Shown here piece after piece: positions 38,574-49,849 of a DNA stretch of 64,000 nt; the stretch's first letter is position 1; each line of letters opens with the position of its first letter. This stretch comes from Paulinella micropora (Eukaryota; Cercozoa; Imbricatea; Euglyphida; Paulinellidae). The DNA lies in contig WBZZ01000833.1 of the NCBI GenBank assembly GCA_019918135.1, forward strand, positions 1-64,000, in the 5' to 3' direction. The translations under genes were made by a program, and so were the position numbers. Below the pieces are notes generated by a model. That model was not told the DNA's origin and searched no databases. It worked only from the letters and a program-made list of their open reading frames with translations.

Positions 38574-39088
38574 GCATGAGCTTTCAATGCGCCCGGGCGC
38601 TGCACCAGCTGGGCGAGCTACCCACCTGCTCGGTTCGGGGCACGCTTACTCTGGACCTGCGAGGCACTAGGCTGGACCTGGATCAGCTGGCACAGTTGCA
38701 AACGTGGGGCGGGGCCACCTGTCTGTTTGACATGCCCCGGCGAGACGCTCTACGGGTAGCGAAGGACAAGCTCACAACACCAAGCAGTGCTTCTGGGCAG
38801 TTTTAGCTCAGGCTGCGCTAAAGATTGCTCGTTCGAAAATTCTAAGATCAACTTTTTGCACGTAAAGCTTTCTGCCACAATAGATTTGCTCAGATTTGTG
38901 CAACCACTAACCCTAACCTTGACTTCGCCCTGGATCTTCCAACCTGAGGGCAAGGTCAATGTTTTTAAGATAGTTAGGTCACTTAAGAGCAGCACCGCCG
39001 TCTTGCACGCAAGTTTCTCTGGTAAGGTAATCTGGCGTATTATTGTATTAAACAAACCGGCTCGTCGGGTTAGTAATAAACTAAGCAA
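38574..39088 (+). pseudogene. Duplicate of the LRR gene 3' end and convergent frame
   Basis: Very similar to 21495-21960: the last 75 codons of the LRR protein, its stop and the antisense small leucine-rich frame (38750-39088 on the minus strand). Similarity stops near 39021. Confidence 0.75.
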
Positions 39089-39573
39089 AAATTTTAATAT
39101 CTTGCAAGCCTTACGCTTGGAAGTGAGGACTAGGAGAGGGAGGGGGGCGCTGCGGCGGATGAACGGCGGTGATCAATATGCCAGGAGGAAAAGAGCCTCA
39201 CTACCCGTGAGGCGTCCTGTCCGTGCCATTGCTTGGCTACCGTGCGCAAGGTCAGAAAAATATGCAAAATGTGAAAAGAGGAAAAGAAGGTTTTTGCCCG
39301 ACAACAAAAGAAACAGACGGGGAGGGGCAACGGGGGGAGAGGAGGGGAAGGGAAAAGGGAAGGGGGAGGGGGCGCCCCCCCCCCCCCCCCCTCTCCCTCT
39401 CTCTCTCTTCCCCCCTCCCCCTTGTTCTTTGACCCGAGGGTGCGCTGAGATCAAAGAGATAATCTACCCATGAGAGCACGCCATCTCTGGGAGCTGCTGA
39501 GGGGCGGCGCTGACCTAGAGTCGGGGGCCAGCCCCCTCCGCGAGCAAGCGCGCGGGCGGAAAAGGAAGCGTCA
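39089..39573. other. Spacer with family 4 remnants
   Basis: CTTACGCTTGGAAGTGAGGA, GCGTCCTGTCCGTGCCATTG and a C/T tract. No gene. Confidence 0.5.
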
Positions 39574-39704
39574 TTTAGGCGCCGATGAGCGCAAGCAAGC
39601 AGGGGCCTGGCTGAGCGCGTTGAGGTACCAGATCGAGCACGGCTTACAGCCGTAGCGCTGGACGTGATGGTCCTTGGGCGTCCTCACGTGCTCAAAACCC
39701 TGGC
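39574..39704 (+). pseudogene. Fragment of the LRR gene N-terminus, ends at the PLV junction
   Basis: Matches 20016-20147 of the LRR gene (CATTTAGGCGCCGATGAGCG to CTCAAAACCCTGGC). The match stops at base 39704, where AT-rich sequence starts. Confidence 0.8.
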
Positions 39705-40276
39705 CCAGACTAACCTTTACATTCTAAAGACTGAAGGACATTACGATGCCATAACTAACATGAAAGACATGCATGTGAAGCCAAATGTAGTATCTGTGAA
39801 ACCAACGGATGTAAGGGAATAAATGACAAGAGCCTGTGGAAAGAATGTGAGAAGTGTAATAGAAAGTTTCCAAACACTGAATGCTTTAATAATCACAGGA
39901 CAACAAACTGCGATGTTAAAGCGAAATGTAAATCGTGCGGTCTTAATTACAGAAAGAAGGATGAGCACAAATGCGGATATGCGAAATGCCGAAATTGTAA
40001 ACTAGTGAAACCGCTTGAACACCTATGTGAAATAGTAAAAAAGGAATCTTACCGCCGTCAGAGCAATACATATTCTTTGACTTTGAAGCGACACAGGACA
40101 CAGGCGAACACATTGTTAATCATGCTGAAAGCCAGTATTACGATGCGAAGGAACCGCCAGTAATTCACAAAAACATTCAAGATTTCTGTAAGTGGGTTTT
40201 TGACACTAAGCACAGCGGATTTACATTTATCGCACACAATGCCCGCGGTTATGATTGTCAGTTTATTCTTAAGTGG

Positions 40277-42658
40277 TTGGTTGATAATGGTCAAACTCCA
40301 TTTGTAATTTATGAGGGCGGTAAGATTATGATGATGACACTTAAGAAGTATCGCTTTATAGACAGCCTAAGTTTTCTTACGATGCCATTGTCAGACTTTC
40401 CAAAGACATTCGGGCTTACGGAACTTAAGAAAGGTTTCTTCCCTCACTTCTTCAATACGGCGAAAAATAAAAATTATGTCGGGGTAATGCACCATAAGAA
40501 ACATTATGGCTACGACACGATGCGAGGAGATAAACGAAAGGAATTTCTTGAATGGTATGATGAACAAGTGAAAGCACATAATCACTTTGATATGGCAAGG
40601 GAAATCGCAGAGTATTGTCATTCAGATGTGGATATACTGAGGAAGGGTTGTATAGATTTTAGAAATCAGTTTCTAGAGTTCGGTATTGACCCTTTTCAAT
40701 ATACAAGTATCGCGAGTTGTGTTATGGCTCTGTATCGTGCTAAGTTTATGCCAGAGAATTCAATTGCAATATTGAAAGCGGAAAAACAAAACAGGATGAC
40801 TTCTAGGGCTTGTGTAGAATGGCTAGCATACAGAAGCAGACTGGATAAGACAGATATTAAGCACGCATTCAACGGAGGTGAAAAAATGTTTCAACTCGGA
40901 CAATCTCGTGTGTATGTAGATGGATGGGACGAGAAAAACAAAACTGCTTATGAGTTTTACGGGTGCCATTTGCACGGATGTCAGAAATGTTGGAACGGCA
41001 ATGCTTTGAATGCGAAGAAGAATAAGACAATGGGCGAACTATATAAGGAAACAATGAGAAGAGAAAAACAACTTAACGAACAAGCAAAAGTAATAAGTAT
41101 CTGGGAGTGCGAATGGAGCCTGATGAAAACCAGTGAAAGACTGGCAGAGGATACAAACGAACGAATTACTGAACAAGAAGGACTAAACCCACGAGAGGCA
41201 ATGTTTGGAGGTAGAGTGAATGCTCTGAAATTATATTGGAAATCACGACATGATAATGAGTATGCGAAATATATTGACATATGCTCACTTTATCCGACCG
41301 TGATGTATTACGACCTTTATCCAAGCGGACACCATATAATTATTAGACCAAATAATGAGGAGGAAAGAAATGAGATGAAAAATAAAATTATAAACAGAGA
41401 ATATTTCGGAGTGGCTAAGGTTAAGATGCTACCGCCGAGAGGCTTACTACACCCAGTCTTACCGAAGGCGGATAGAGGTAAGATGATGTATTACTTATGC
41501 GATAAGTGTGGAATGACTGAGCAACACGGCGAATGTAAGCACAAAGATAAAGAACGAGCAATAACAGGCACATGGGCAACTCCAGAAATTTACAAGGCCT
41601 TAGACAAAGGGTATAAGTTAATAAAGATATATGAAGTATGGAACTGGAAAGAACAAAGCAGTAGTTTATTCAAAGAATATATAAAGACATTATTGAAAGT
41701 AAAACAAGAGTCCAGCGGATATCCCGCGGGATGTAATACGGAAGCAGAAAAGCAAAATTACATAAACAGCATGGAAATCAAAATGGGAGTTAAGATGGAT
41801 GAAAGCAAAATATTTAAAAACGAAGGAAGGCGAGCAGTGGCTAAGTTGTGCTTGAACTCTTTATGGGGCAAGTTTGGGCAAAAACAAAATAAAACACAGA
41901 ACAAAATGATAAAGGATAAAGAAACCTTATACAAACTATTGAACGATAAATCAGTGGATAATATAAATATTAACATAATTAACGACCAAATTGTGGAAGC
42001 CAGTTATGACTTAAAACAGGATGCGGTGAGCGACCCGATTAAAACAAATATTGTAGTTGCTTTATTTACTACATGCCACGCGAGAATGAGACTTTACAAT
42101 ATGATGGATATATTAGGTAATAGGATATTGTATCATGACACAGACAGCGTAATATATACGACTAACAAAGAAATTAATCAGGTAGATGTAGAGACAGGCG
42201 ATTTACTGGGAGATTGGACTGATGAATTAAAAGGAGCGAAAATCAAAGCCTTTGTTGGAGGTGGGCCGAAATGTTATGGATACTTATCAGATAATGAAAA
42301 AGCCAGTATGAAAGTAAAAGGATTTAGTATGAACTATGAAACGAAAAAAGCATTGAATTTACCAAATATGTTAAGTGTAATAAGTTGCGGGCTAGGTATT
42401 ACGAACACTGAATTATTTGAGAATGGTAAAAATGAACTGGCTGAATTGTTGGAGACTGATGAAGAATTACGGATTGCTAAGCGAATTGAGAAGTCTGGAA
42501 AAGTAGTTATAATAGAAAACAACAAGATAACGCGAGACAAACAAAAGAAAAAAATAACGAGTGAATACTTAGAAAAGATATTTAGTTTTACATATACGAA
42601 GAGACAAGTTATTGGAATTATAGAGAATGCGATTGAAACTAGACCTTTTGGATATTAA
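40277..42658 (+). CDS. PLV: family B DNA polymerase, protein-primed type
   Basis: The longest open frame holds most of a PolB. Exo III-like motif: YCHSDVDIL. Polymerase motif A: YIDICSLYPTVM. Motif B: LNSLWGKFGQ. Motif C: YHDTDSVIYT. Between the exonuclease and palm is an inserted Vsr-like nuclease segment (VDGWDEKNKTAYEFYG, then ISIWECEW), as known in Polinton and related polymerases. Role: replication of the element. The gene looks slightly broken near its beginning. Its Vsr-like insert has the same pattern as the zinc-module protein at 4575-6359. Confidence 0.85.
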   Translation: MVDNGQTPFVIYEGGKIMMMTLKKYRFIDSLSFLTMPLSDFPKTFGLTELKKGFFPHFFNTAKNKNYVGVMHHKKHYGYDTMRGDKRKEFLEWYDEQVKAHNHFDMAREIAEYCHSDVDILRKGCIDFRNQFLEFGIDPFQYTSIASCVMALYRAKFMPENSIAILKAEKQNRMTSRACVEWLAYRSRLDKTDIKHAFNGGEKMFQLGQSRVYVDGWDEKNKTAYEFYGCHLHGCQKCWNGNALNAKKNKTMGELYKETMRREKQLNEQAKVISIWECEWSLMKTSERLAEDTNERITEQEGLNPREAMFGGRVNALKLYWKSRHDNEYAKYIDICSLYPTVMYYDLYPSGHHIIIRPNNEEERNEMKNKIINREYFGVAKVKMLPPRGLLHPVLPKADRGKMMYYLCDKCGMTEQHGECKHKDKERAITGTWATPEIYKALDKGYKLIKIYEVWNWKEQSSSLFKEYIKTLLKVKQESSGYPAGCNTEAEKQNYINSMEIKMGVKMDESKIFKNEGRRAVAKLCLNSLWGKFGQKQNKTQNKMIKDKETLYKLLNDKSVDNININIINDQIVEASYDLKQDAVSDPIKTNIVVALFTTCHARMRLYNMMDILGNRILYHDTDSVIYTTNKEINQVDVETGDLLGDWTDELKGAKIKAFVGGGPKCYGYLSDNEKASMKVKGFSMNYETKKALNLPNMLSVISCGLGITNTELFENGKNELAELLETDEELRIAKRIEKSGKVVIIENNKITRDKQKKKITSEYLEKIFSFTYTKRQVIGIIENAIETRPFGY

Positions 42659-42810
42659 AAAAATAAAATATTAAATAATGAATTTTTTCCATAAATTTTT
42701 TTTACCAATCTATATAGACCAATCATCACCCTCACCAGACTATCTGAAAAATTTGGACGACTTTCAATTGAGAAGAATAAGGAATTCTTTTCCGTAAGAG
42801 ATGTCCAACA

Positions 42811-43011
42811 GATGATTGATGAAGAAATTAAGGCAATTGAAAAAAGTATAGAAGGAAAGCCAACCGATGTTTTTCCGTTTGGCAAATACAAAGGAAAAAA
42901 ATTCAAGATGTTGCTACCATTGACAAACCATATCTTGAATGGGTTATGAAACAGCCGTGGTTTGATAAATTTACAGACATTAAAAGTGAAGTAAAAAAAT
43001 ATTTACAATAA
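42811..43011 (+). pseudogene. PLV: GKYKG-domain (DUF3820-like) gene, first copy
   Basis: Contains FGKYKGKKF, typical of the small DUF3820/exodeoxyribonuclease-X-tail domain found in many viral proteins. A relic; a fuller second copy follows at 43038. Confidence 0.5.
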
Positions 43012-43037
43012 AAATTAATATTTACTTTATATATAAG

Positions 43038-43613
43038 ATGACTGACCTGAACACCAAACAAGACTACTTAAATGAAATTGAAAAATGGAACCTTGACAGC
43101 GAAATAAAAAAGCCAACAATTAAATGGACTAAGCCCGACATTGTTTCTTTCTATGAGCAATATAAGCCAAGGGACGACAATGTGAAAGTAGTTATTCCAT
43201 TGGAGGCTACACTAGCAAAAATTATAATGGTGGAACCAAGCACACCATTTACGGCGACTGATTTAAAAGAGACCAGTATCACTGAAATCAAGGCGAATGT
43301 GAGCGAAGCGTCACAACGTGGCGAAGCCACTTGTGTAGGTGAAGAGATAGCGAATGCTACATATACAGAAGAAGGATGTATATTAAAGAAAGAAGACCAG
43401 CAAAATGAAACCGATATTTTTCTTCAATATGGTAAGTATAAAAAAATGAAAATCGAAGAAGTCGCTAAGATTGATAAACCATATCTTGAATATTTAATTC
43501 AACAACCTTATTTTAATAATAAAGATGCGGTAAAAAAAATCTCTAATATCACATTACCTTCCGTTTTATTTTTTTATTATTATTTTTCTTTCTGTATCAC
43601 TGATCCTCAATAA
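43038..43613 (+). CDS. PLV: GKYKG-domain protein, second copy
   Basis: ATG start, 191 residues. The N-terminal part is unknown and charged (DSEIKKPTIKWTKPDIVSFY). The C-terminal domain has YGKYKKMKIEEVAKIDKPYL-EYLIQQPYF, the DUF3820-like pattern. Its role is unknown; in other viruses the domain accompanies nucleases and replication proteins. The C-terminal end overlaps the 3' end of the minus-strand structural gene. Confidence 0.55.
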   Translation: MTDLNTKQDYLNEIEKWNLDSEIKKPTIKWTKPDIVSFYEQYKPRDDNVKVVIPLEATLAKIIMVEPSTPFTATDLKETSITEIKANVSEASQRGEATCVGEEIANATYTEEGCILKKEDQQNETDIFLQYGKYKKMKIEEVAKIDKPYLEYLIQQPYFNNKDAVKKISNITLPSVLFFYYYFSFCITDPQ

Positions 43614-44839
43614 AATTAGCGATAACATTAATATTTGAACCATTATTAGCAGTAGCAACGGATTTTTGTGTAAAAGTCAATACATCACTAGGAGACAGAT
43701 ATATATCATAATTTCTAAGATTTATTTGTTGAGTTGATTGAGAATTTACGTAAAGTTTAAAAATTGTTGTTCCGTTGGCAACTGCACTCGCCTTTGTATC
43801 AGTATCTACAATTGAACACTTAGTATCAACATCTGCAAAACCCGCTCCAGTTAGTGTTCCATTCAATACCATTCTTACTACACACGCCTTACTATCTTCA
43901 TTCGTAATACTTATCAACGTGGGATAAAGATTTGAATAATTTGTTAAATTAGCACCAGCAGCATCAAATGTTGCTTTATTCCTGATACTAATAATAGGGC
44001 TTTCAGTTGTGTTTGCTGCTTTACTTCCTTCAAATTCGTTTGTTATACTTGTGTTTATCGTATTACTCCTTTTAATAAATAATCCAACACTCGCTGTTTT
44101 AAGAGTTTGAATTCCGGTAGCAGCATCATTCCTCATTAGTGCAGTAAATGGTAAAGTAGTGTTTCATAGACTTACACCTGTGTTGGCATTCGCATACTTA
44201 ATAGTATGGACTAATTGAAATTCGCCTGTCGTAGGATTTTCAATAGAAAACCTTATAGCACCAAAGCCTAAATATTGAAATTGAATTTGAAACACATTTC
44301 CTTTACTCCAATCAATAACAGGCATATCTTTTGTTCCATCGCACGGGTCATCCCAGTTTGCTTGTTGAATATAAGTTGTTGCCCCTCCTTTGGCATGTAG
44401 AATACTCATCCAGACATTAGTTTTATAAAAATAAAAACCATTTGAAAAATCACTTTCACCAATTCCTACACACGAATAATAGGATTTTGTGTCATCAGTT
44501 GTCCATATAGCAGTGAAGCGACCAACAACTCCCATACCACCGATATTTTATTCTTCTTTTACTTGTTAGGATAGCATTCGCCGTGTTATCTGCTTGAGTT
44601 TTTAATTCTGCCATATTATTCAAGAATGACACAGAAGATTTTGTTTCTGTTTCAGTCCATACCCTTGTATTAATAGTGTATGGAAAGATTTCCTGAACAA
44701 CTGGAGTTAATTGTCCAACTAGTATTTCTCCAAAAGCAGTTTTCATATTATCAGTTTTAATACCACCATCATATCCGACCCTGACGTTTAAAAAATCTCC
44801 GTCTGGATTTTGTGCGATTAAATTTCTCTGGTGAGACAT
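43597..44839 (-). CDS. PLV: large structural protein, tail/head-fibre-like domain
   Basis: From ATG 44839 (MSHQRNLIAQNPDGDFLNVR). The central part has FQIQFQYLGFGAIRFSIENP and VHTIKYANANTG, a signature seen in structural proteins of phages and giant viruses. The C-terminal part is Thr/Asn/Ser-rich and beta-like. It is likely a decoration or receptor-binding protein. The gene looks broken. Confidence 0.55.
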
Positions 44840-44936
44840 ATTGTGTATAACACGAACGAGTTTGTTTATATAATATATAAAATTAAAAAAATTATTTAAA
44901 TCATTGATATTTTATTCAGAAATCTGTTCATATCCA

Positions 44937-46483
44937 TTATGAAATAGTAATAACATTTGCCTTCACTTGAACCTCTCGTTGAGTGATAGCAAGAGTGTAA
45001 TGATTGAGACCAACATTTGCAGTAGTTGCCATCATCTCCCAGCGTCTCTCTTGAGAAAGGTCAAGCCCACTAATTTCATTCTGGTCTTTACTCCAAAGCG
45101 GGCGAGTGTTGTCAAATGTATCCACCCAGAACCACTTGTATTGATAGGAATTGCTATTTACCAAAGCACTGCCTTCAATCTTATTTTTTAGATACATGTA
45201 ATCTTCAAGGGTTGTATTAGCAGTGCTAATATTAAATTCTTGAAGTCTAGACCCGTCAAGGGTAGTATAGAAGGAAGTAATCTTTGAACCATTCCTATTA
45301 TCGTTATCATACGCGGTATTCTTCGTTTCTTCATTATTAAATGCTGAATGGTAAATTTTCTTAATTCTCCGTCCGTGTCCTCTATCGAACCTCATATAAT
45401 GTTCTGACTTGTAGATGCCTGAATTGTGTTTTTGTATGAGTATGGGTAGCCAATCGTAAAAGACATACCTTCGGCACTGCTCACTTTTTGTTGAATAGAC
45501 TGGATAACATCAGGGTTTGTTTCAACCGCTAGAAACAAGTTTAAGTTTGCTACCTGCGAATTAGTGGTGCAAGGAAAAGAACCTTGATTTGCTGTGTTAA
45601 TAGTGGTAGCAAGACCTGTATTAGCATCAACACCACCAACGTGATAAACAGTTCTGTTACTTGCCGCCCAAACAATTCGCATGGTCAGAATTTCAGGAAA
45701 CATAATAGTCTTATCAAGTGCGAAAATAGTATTGTAAATCATAGACAATGGAATCTTCACATAAATAATGGGGTCTGTGTTAGCACCACCAATACCTCCC
45801 TCAAGATACTTCGCCTCAGTGTATGAAACATTCACAGCAGACCAAGCACCCGCTCCAGTTGTCAGCAAAGTATCATCATGTCTTCGTGCATTAAGTGATG
45901 GAGGAGCGATAGCCCCAGCAATAGCATTACCAAAACGGTTTAATGTTGCCTGAAGGTGACCATCGGTATCAATACTACCCGCTACAGTTGCCACACTTGC
46001 CTGTTGTCCAGCATACACGTTAGCAGTAAAGGCTGTTGTTGCTCGCCCATCAGCATTACACTTTTGAAGCATACACCCAACACCAAGACCTGCTCCATGG
46101 TTCTCAAGTGCCAAAAAGTCCTTCAATGAAGTCTCAGGCTTCCAAATCATTTTCGTAATAGTTCCGACATTATTCAAATCACACAAATAAACACCACTAC
46201 GGGTTTGAAGTTGAATCTGTCTAATCATACTCAAACAATTCATAAAAATACGATTGTGTCTATCTACAACTCCTGAAGCACCAGGGACGTAAGTGAAACT
46301 CAGCACCGACTTTGCCAAGTTAAATGGGCGACTGATAAGGTCAAATGTGCTTTCCTGACCGCCCGCTGAAGTAACAACAACATTTCCTGCTCCTTCGCGA
46401 GGAGTAAGTTTGTTAAGGCGATACGAACCGCTGATATAATCAGTCTTACTGAAGTCTAATTCTCCGCCGTGTTGAGTTGGCAT
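44937..46483 (-). CDS. PLV: double-jelly-roll major capsid protein
   Basis: ATG 46483. The N-terminal part MPTQHGGELDFSKTDYISGS and FNLAKSVLSFTYVPGASGVV fits PLV/virophage major capsid proteins of the double-jelly-roll lineage, as do the total length of roughly 510 codons and the C-terminal segment with YQYKWFWVDTFDNTRPLW and LALTQREVQVK-like strands. It forms the capsid shell. The copy looks broken. Confidence 0.7.
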
Positions 46484-46723
46484 TTTTGTTTTTTTTAGGC
46501 AGTTGTGAAAATTAACTAATTCACCAGCATATATTTATAGAAAAAAATAAATAATTCTAAAATTAAATTACTTGATATTTTATTCTGACTTCGTCATCAT
46601 AAAACATCGTAAGCCATTAAAGTTTAAAAAACGATGTTTGACAATAAACGAGAGTGCGTAGCACGAAGTGAAATTGTCAAATATCACCTCACCTTTAACA
46701 AATTGAAAAATGATGTAAATAAA
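46484..46723. other. PLV: intergenic A/T-rich spacer with inverted-repeat element
   Basis: AT-rich, with the AAACGATGTTTGACAATAAA and GAGTGCGTAGCACGAAGTG stretch at about 46625-46685, matched in inverted orientation at 51262-51320. It may be a shared terminator. Confidence 0.55.
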
Positions 46724-47500
46724 TTAAAATAATTTCTCTCTGTAAATTAATAGTGTCATAACAATACCTAACCCATTAAGATTTATAGCCTGATCGTTTT
46801 CGTCTGTAAGATAAAACCTATATACATTATTTGAACTGGTTGATAATTTCTTGCCATACTTAGACCCACTTCCGTCGTATATAATGGCTCCAAATGGAAT
46901 TTCGTTGGCTGTGTATATTTCTTGTAGCACATGATTATCTCCTTCACCAACTAAGTCCGATTGAAGGTATAAAGTCTTTTCGCCAGTTAGAATAATCACA
47001 TTCGGTGATTTAATAAAATCATTAGCGAAGAAATATGTCGAGTTTCTATCAAACCCCATTACCTCGTGAATACAGGTATCACCATCAAATATAAACCGCG
47101 GTTGAATACCTCCGTTATTTGAAACACTGAATGTTAATTTGCCATTCTCCGCTTCTGTGTTTGTATTGTTGCTTGAGACAACATAAGTATAGTCATGCGG
47201 ACTTTCTGTCGTCAGTACCTCGGCCAGTTTATTTTTTAAATTGTTCATTGTGTAGTTTTCCTCAGGTATCGTAATTAAAGCCTCATGCCCGTCTTCGGAT
47301 AATGTAAAAGTATTATATGGAGAGGCAACTGAATAATAAGATTTTGGAACATAGATATGAAGAATTTTGCAGTGTGTGGGATTGTCTAGTCCTTCATATT
47401 GACTTCGTGTGTAAAGTCGCTGTCTGTTCCCGTTATTCTATTTTTACTATTTATGTAATAGATACCACTCGCACGGCCTCCCTTATACTCCATTGTATAT
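46724..47500 (-). CDS. PLV: minor capsid (penton-like) protein
   Basis: The best open part is 46724-47248 with YRFYLTDENDQAINLNGLGI near its end and GFDRNSTYFFANDFIKSPNV in the middle. This is the usual pattern of the PLV minor capsid protein, which occupies capsid vertices. Similar coding signal continues toward 47500. The gene looks broken. Confidence 0.55.
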
Positions 47501-47519
47501 CATATAAATAATATTTTCA

Positions 47520-48264
47520 GATAAATGTATCAAAATTACCATATCCATTCTGTGCTTTTAATTTTTCCGCTTCTTCTTCTTTAAGGTCTGTATAACCGCT
47601 AGCAAACTTAAACCTTATTTCCTTTCGCTCGCTCCATTAAAAATCTCATACTATGCCAACCGCATGTGTCTGAGGTGTTTGATTGCTGCTTTACTTGATT
47701 GACCTTCATTAACAAATAACTATCGGGATGGCTTTTGTCTATTAGTTATTTCATTTGTTGTTGAAAGCCTTCTGTTGGTTTCTACAGGGCTAGCGGGTCG
47801 TATATCTCTATACTTCTATCGCCATCTAAAGAGCAGTAAACCGCGATCCAATGAGACCCCGCTTGTTTGTGATTGTCCAAATTCATACGCTTTCTGCTTC
47901 CTGGCTTCAACTTGTAAATTTCATCACTGGCTATCGCTCCGAGATACCATCCATATTTTTTCATTATGTCATCTATTTCATTAGTCATTAGTCCCCGCCC
48001 CTCTCCCTCTTGCTGTGGCTCGGGCTCGGGCTGTTGCTTATCTGGCTGTGGTTGCTCTGGCTCCTCTGGCTGTGGTTGCTGTGGCTCAGGCAGTGGCTCC
48101 TCTGGCTGCGGTTGCTGTGGCTCGGGCTCTGGTTGCTGTGGCTCTGGCTCTTGCTGTGGCTGTGGTTGCTGTGGCTCCGGTTGCTGTGGCTCCGGTTGCT
48201 GTTCATTTCTGTATTTATTTATAAGAACATTAACATAATCTTTTTTCTCATTGAATGAACCCAT
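47520..48264 (-). CDS. PLV: adenain-like (C48) maturation protease
   Basis: ATG 48264. A long Pro/Glu/Gln repeat linker (QPEPQQPQPQQEPEP-type) precedes a protease domain with GSHWIAVYCS (His region) and IEIYDPLAL (acidic residue). The cysteine region is recognisable further along. The family processes capsid proteins during maturation. The Pro/Glu/Gln linker is unusually long for this family. The gene looks broken. Confidence 0.6.
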
Positions 48265-48776
48265 TCTTTTCGTGATAAATACTTTTTAATGTTTTCTACG
48301 GAAAACACTTTATTAATCAAATCTTCTAAACCAGTCCCCGTTTGTAATCCCAAATATTCAGCCAATTTCTTTTTTACTTCGTCCTTCTTTTGTCCTACAT
48401 CTATTTTATGTTCTACAATTTTGTCTATTATCCACGATGCCCTTTGGTTCCAACCTTTAACATCGTGGCCTTCATTTTTAAGTTTTTCCCTTAATGCTTC
48501 ACCAAGAATTTTAATTGTCGGTTTTTTTTCAATATTACTATTTGACAATCCATTCTTTAACATTGCTTTGTATTTAGCCTCCTCTAATTTATTTCCAATA
48601 TTTTTATTCAATGCTTCTTGTGCTCCTAGCATTTTTTTAATATCATCTATTGTTATTTGTTGCTTTTGAAATTCTTTTATTCTTTCTGCTATACTTTGTA
48701 TTTTACTAGGTTCCCAATTATCTATATCTGCTTGAGTAAAAACTCCAGACTTTATGATTAATTTTTTTTTCTTCAA
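48219..48776 (-). CDS. PLV: unknown Lys-rich protein
   Basis: 185 residues, starting MKKKKLIIKSGVFTQADIDN. Helical, Lys/Glu-rich, with KMLGAQEALNKNIGNKLEEA. No family recognised. It overlaps its neighbours' ends on the same strand, as compact PLV genes do. Confidence 0.45.
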   Translation of the reverse strand: MKKKKLIIKSGVFTQADIDNWEPSKIQSIAERIKEFQKQQITIDDIKKMLGAQEALNKNIGNKLEEAKYKAMLKNGLSNSNIEKKPTIKILGEALREKLKNEGHDVKGWNQRASWIIDKIVEHKIDVGQKKDEVKKKLAEYLGLQTGTGLEDLINKVFSVENIKKYLSRKEWVHSMRKKIMLMFL

Positions 48777-49275
48777 ATTCTTTTTTTACCTCTGGCTGTG
48801 CCTGTTGTTCTTGGGGCTGTCCCAGCTGTGGTGGCATAATATATTGATATTGAACTGGTGGTAATGCTTGTATCCTATTTTTTCTGTCTTCTTCATATTT
48901 TACATCTTCTATGAGTTTTTGCTCCCTTCTTAGTTCTCTGGCTTTTTGTTCTTGTCGTTCATTAATATCCGCTAGTTCTCTTTTATGTTCCCTATCCATT
49001 ATATCTTGTCTTTCCTTAGCATCTGCTATGTCTTTTCGTTCTAGCATTCTCTTTTCTTGTATCACATCTTCCCTCTTCTTCTTTTCCTTTTCTTCCTCGT
49101 CATGTATTAAATCATATTTCTTTTGTAAGTTGCTTTGTATCTGGTTTCTGTTCTCGTGTTCAAGACGATTGAAATCAGATTTGATTATTTTTCCCCTTGG
49201 TTTGCGACCCTGCCTTTGTGGCCTCGGCTTACCAATATATTTCAAAAACAACTTAACGATTTGAAGTGTGCTCAT
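48718..49275 (-). CDS. PLV: coiled-coil protein
   Basis: 185 residues, start MSTLQIVKLFLKYIGKPRPQ, then a long charged coiled coil (RKDIADAKERQDIMDREHKR) and a Gln/Pro tail. Probably a virion or scaffold protein. Upstream, a small basic stretch at 49273-49410 may belong with it. Confidence 0.45.
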   Translation of the reverse strand: MSTLQIVKLFLKYIGKPRPQRQGRKPRGKIIKSDFNRLEHENRNQIQSNLQKKYDLIHDEEEKEKKKREDVIQEKRMLERKDIADAKERQDIMDREHKRELADINERQEQKARELRREQKLIEDVKYEEDRKNRIQALPPVQYQYIMPPQLGQPQEQQAQPEVKKEFEEKKINHKVWSFYSSRYR

Positions 49276-49482
49276 ATCATTTGTTTTCTTACCAAAATTA
49301 AGATAATATTTTTTATTCTTCTTGATAATAAAAAGTCTCCCACTCTTATTCCTATAAACCGAGGTGGACGGACTTTTGCCTTTTTCTTATGAGTCTTTTT
49401 AGCGACCATTGTATATTAACAAAAAAATATTTCTAATATTTTAGAATTTGAAACAAAATATTTAATGAAACTTTACAGCACC

Positions 49483-49770
49483 TCATTGTTGTTTACCATA
49501 TCCGAGTTTTGATGCTGTAGCACTAACACTACCTGCGTAAGGCACCCCAATGCTACTCAATGCACCCGCAGTTCTAGAGATTACCTTATTATCGCGAAGG
49601 AATTTATTAACAGCCAAGGCAGTTTTTCCGAACTTAGCCCAGTTAATCTTTCCTCCCTTTTGCCCACTCTTCTTCTTAGTTTTCTTTTTTCCTCCCTTCT
49701 GTGGCATTGATGGATTGTATCCGATGTTATATCCTGATGGTTGTGACATTATCACTGGTGATACTGGCAT
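49483..49770 (-). CDS. PLV: small basic virion protein
   Basis: 95 residues. GGKKKTKKKSGQKGGKINWA is highly basic and is followed by a hydrophobic amphipathic C-terminus (AGALSSIGVPYAGSVSATAS). It resembles the small basic, membrane-active or DNA-condensing core proteins (pX/pVI-like) of PLVs and adenovirus kin. Resemblance is by composition only. Confidence 0.4.
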   Translation of the reverse strand: MPVSPVIMSQPSGYNIGYNPSMPQKGGKKKTKKKSGQKGGKINWAKFGKTALAVNKFLRDNKVISRTAGALSSIGVPYAGSVSATASKLGYGKQQ

Positions 49771-49849
49771 ATATTAGAAAGATTTTAAAAATCTTTTCAG
49801 CAAAGATAAAAAATAATTCTAAAAATATAATTTCATGCGATAGGCAAAA

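Noticed and set aside
1-39704. Calling the GC-rich part a mirusvirus or herpesvirus-like genome
   Set aside because: Only the primase and glycoprotein-like genes hint at it. No capsid, terminase or portal gene is in view, and F-box/LRR and Sel1 genes also fit nuclear DNA.
48010-48258. Leu/Trp-rich and Cys/Gly-rich plus-strand frames
   Set aside because: Shadows of the Pro/Glu/Gln linker of the protease gene.
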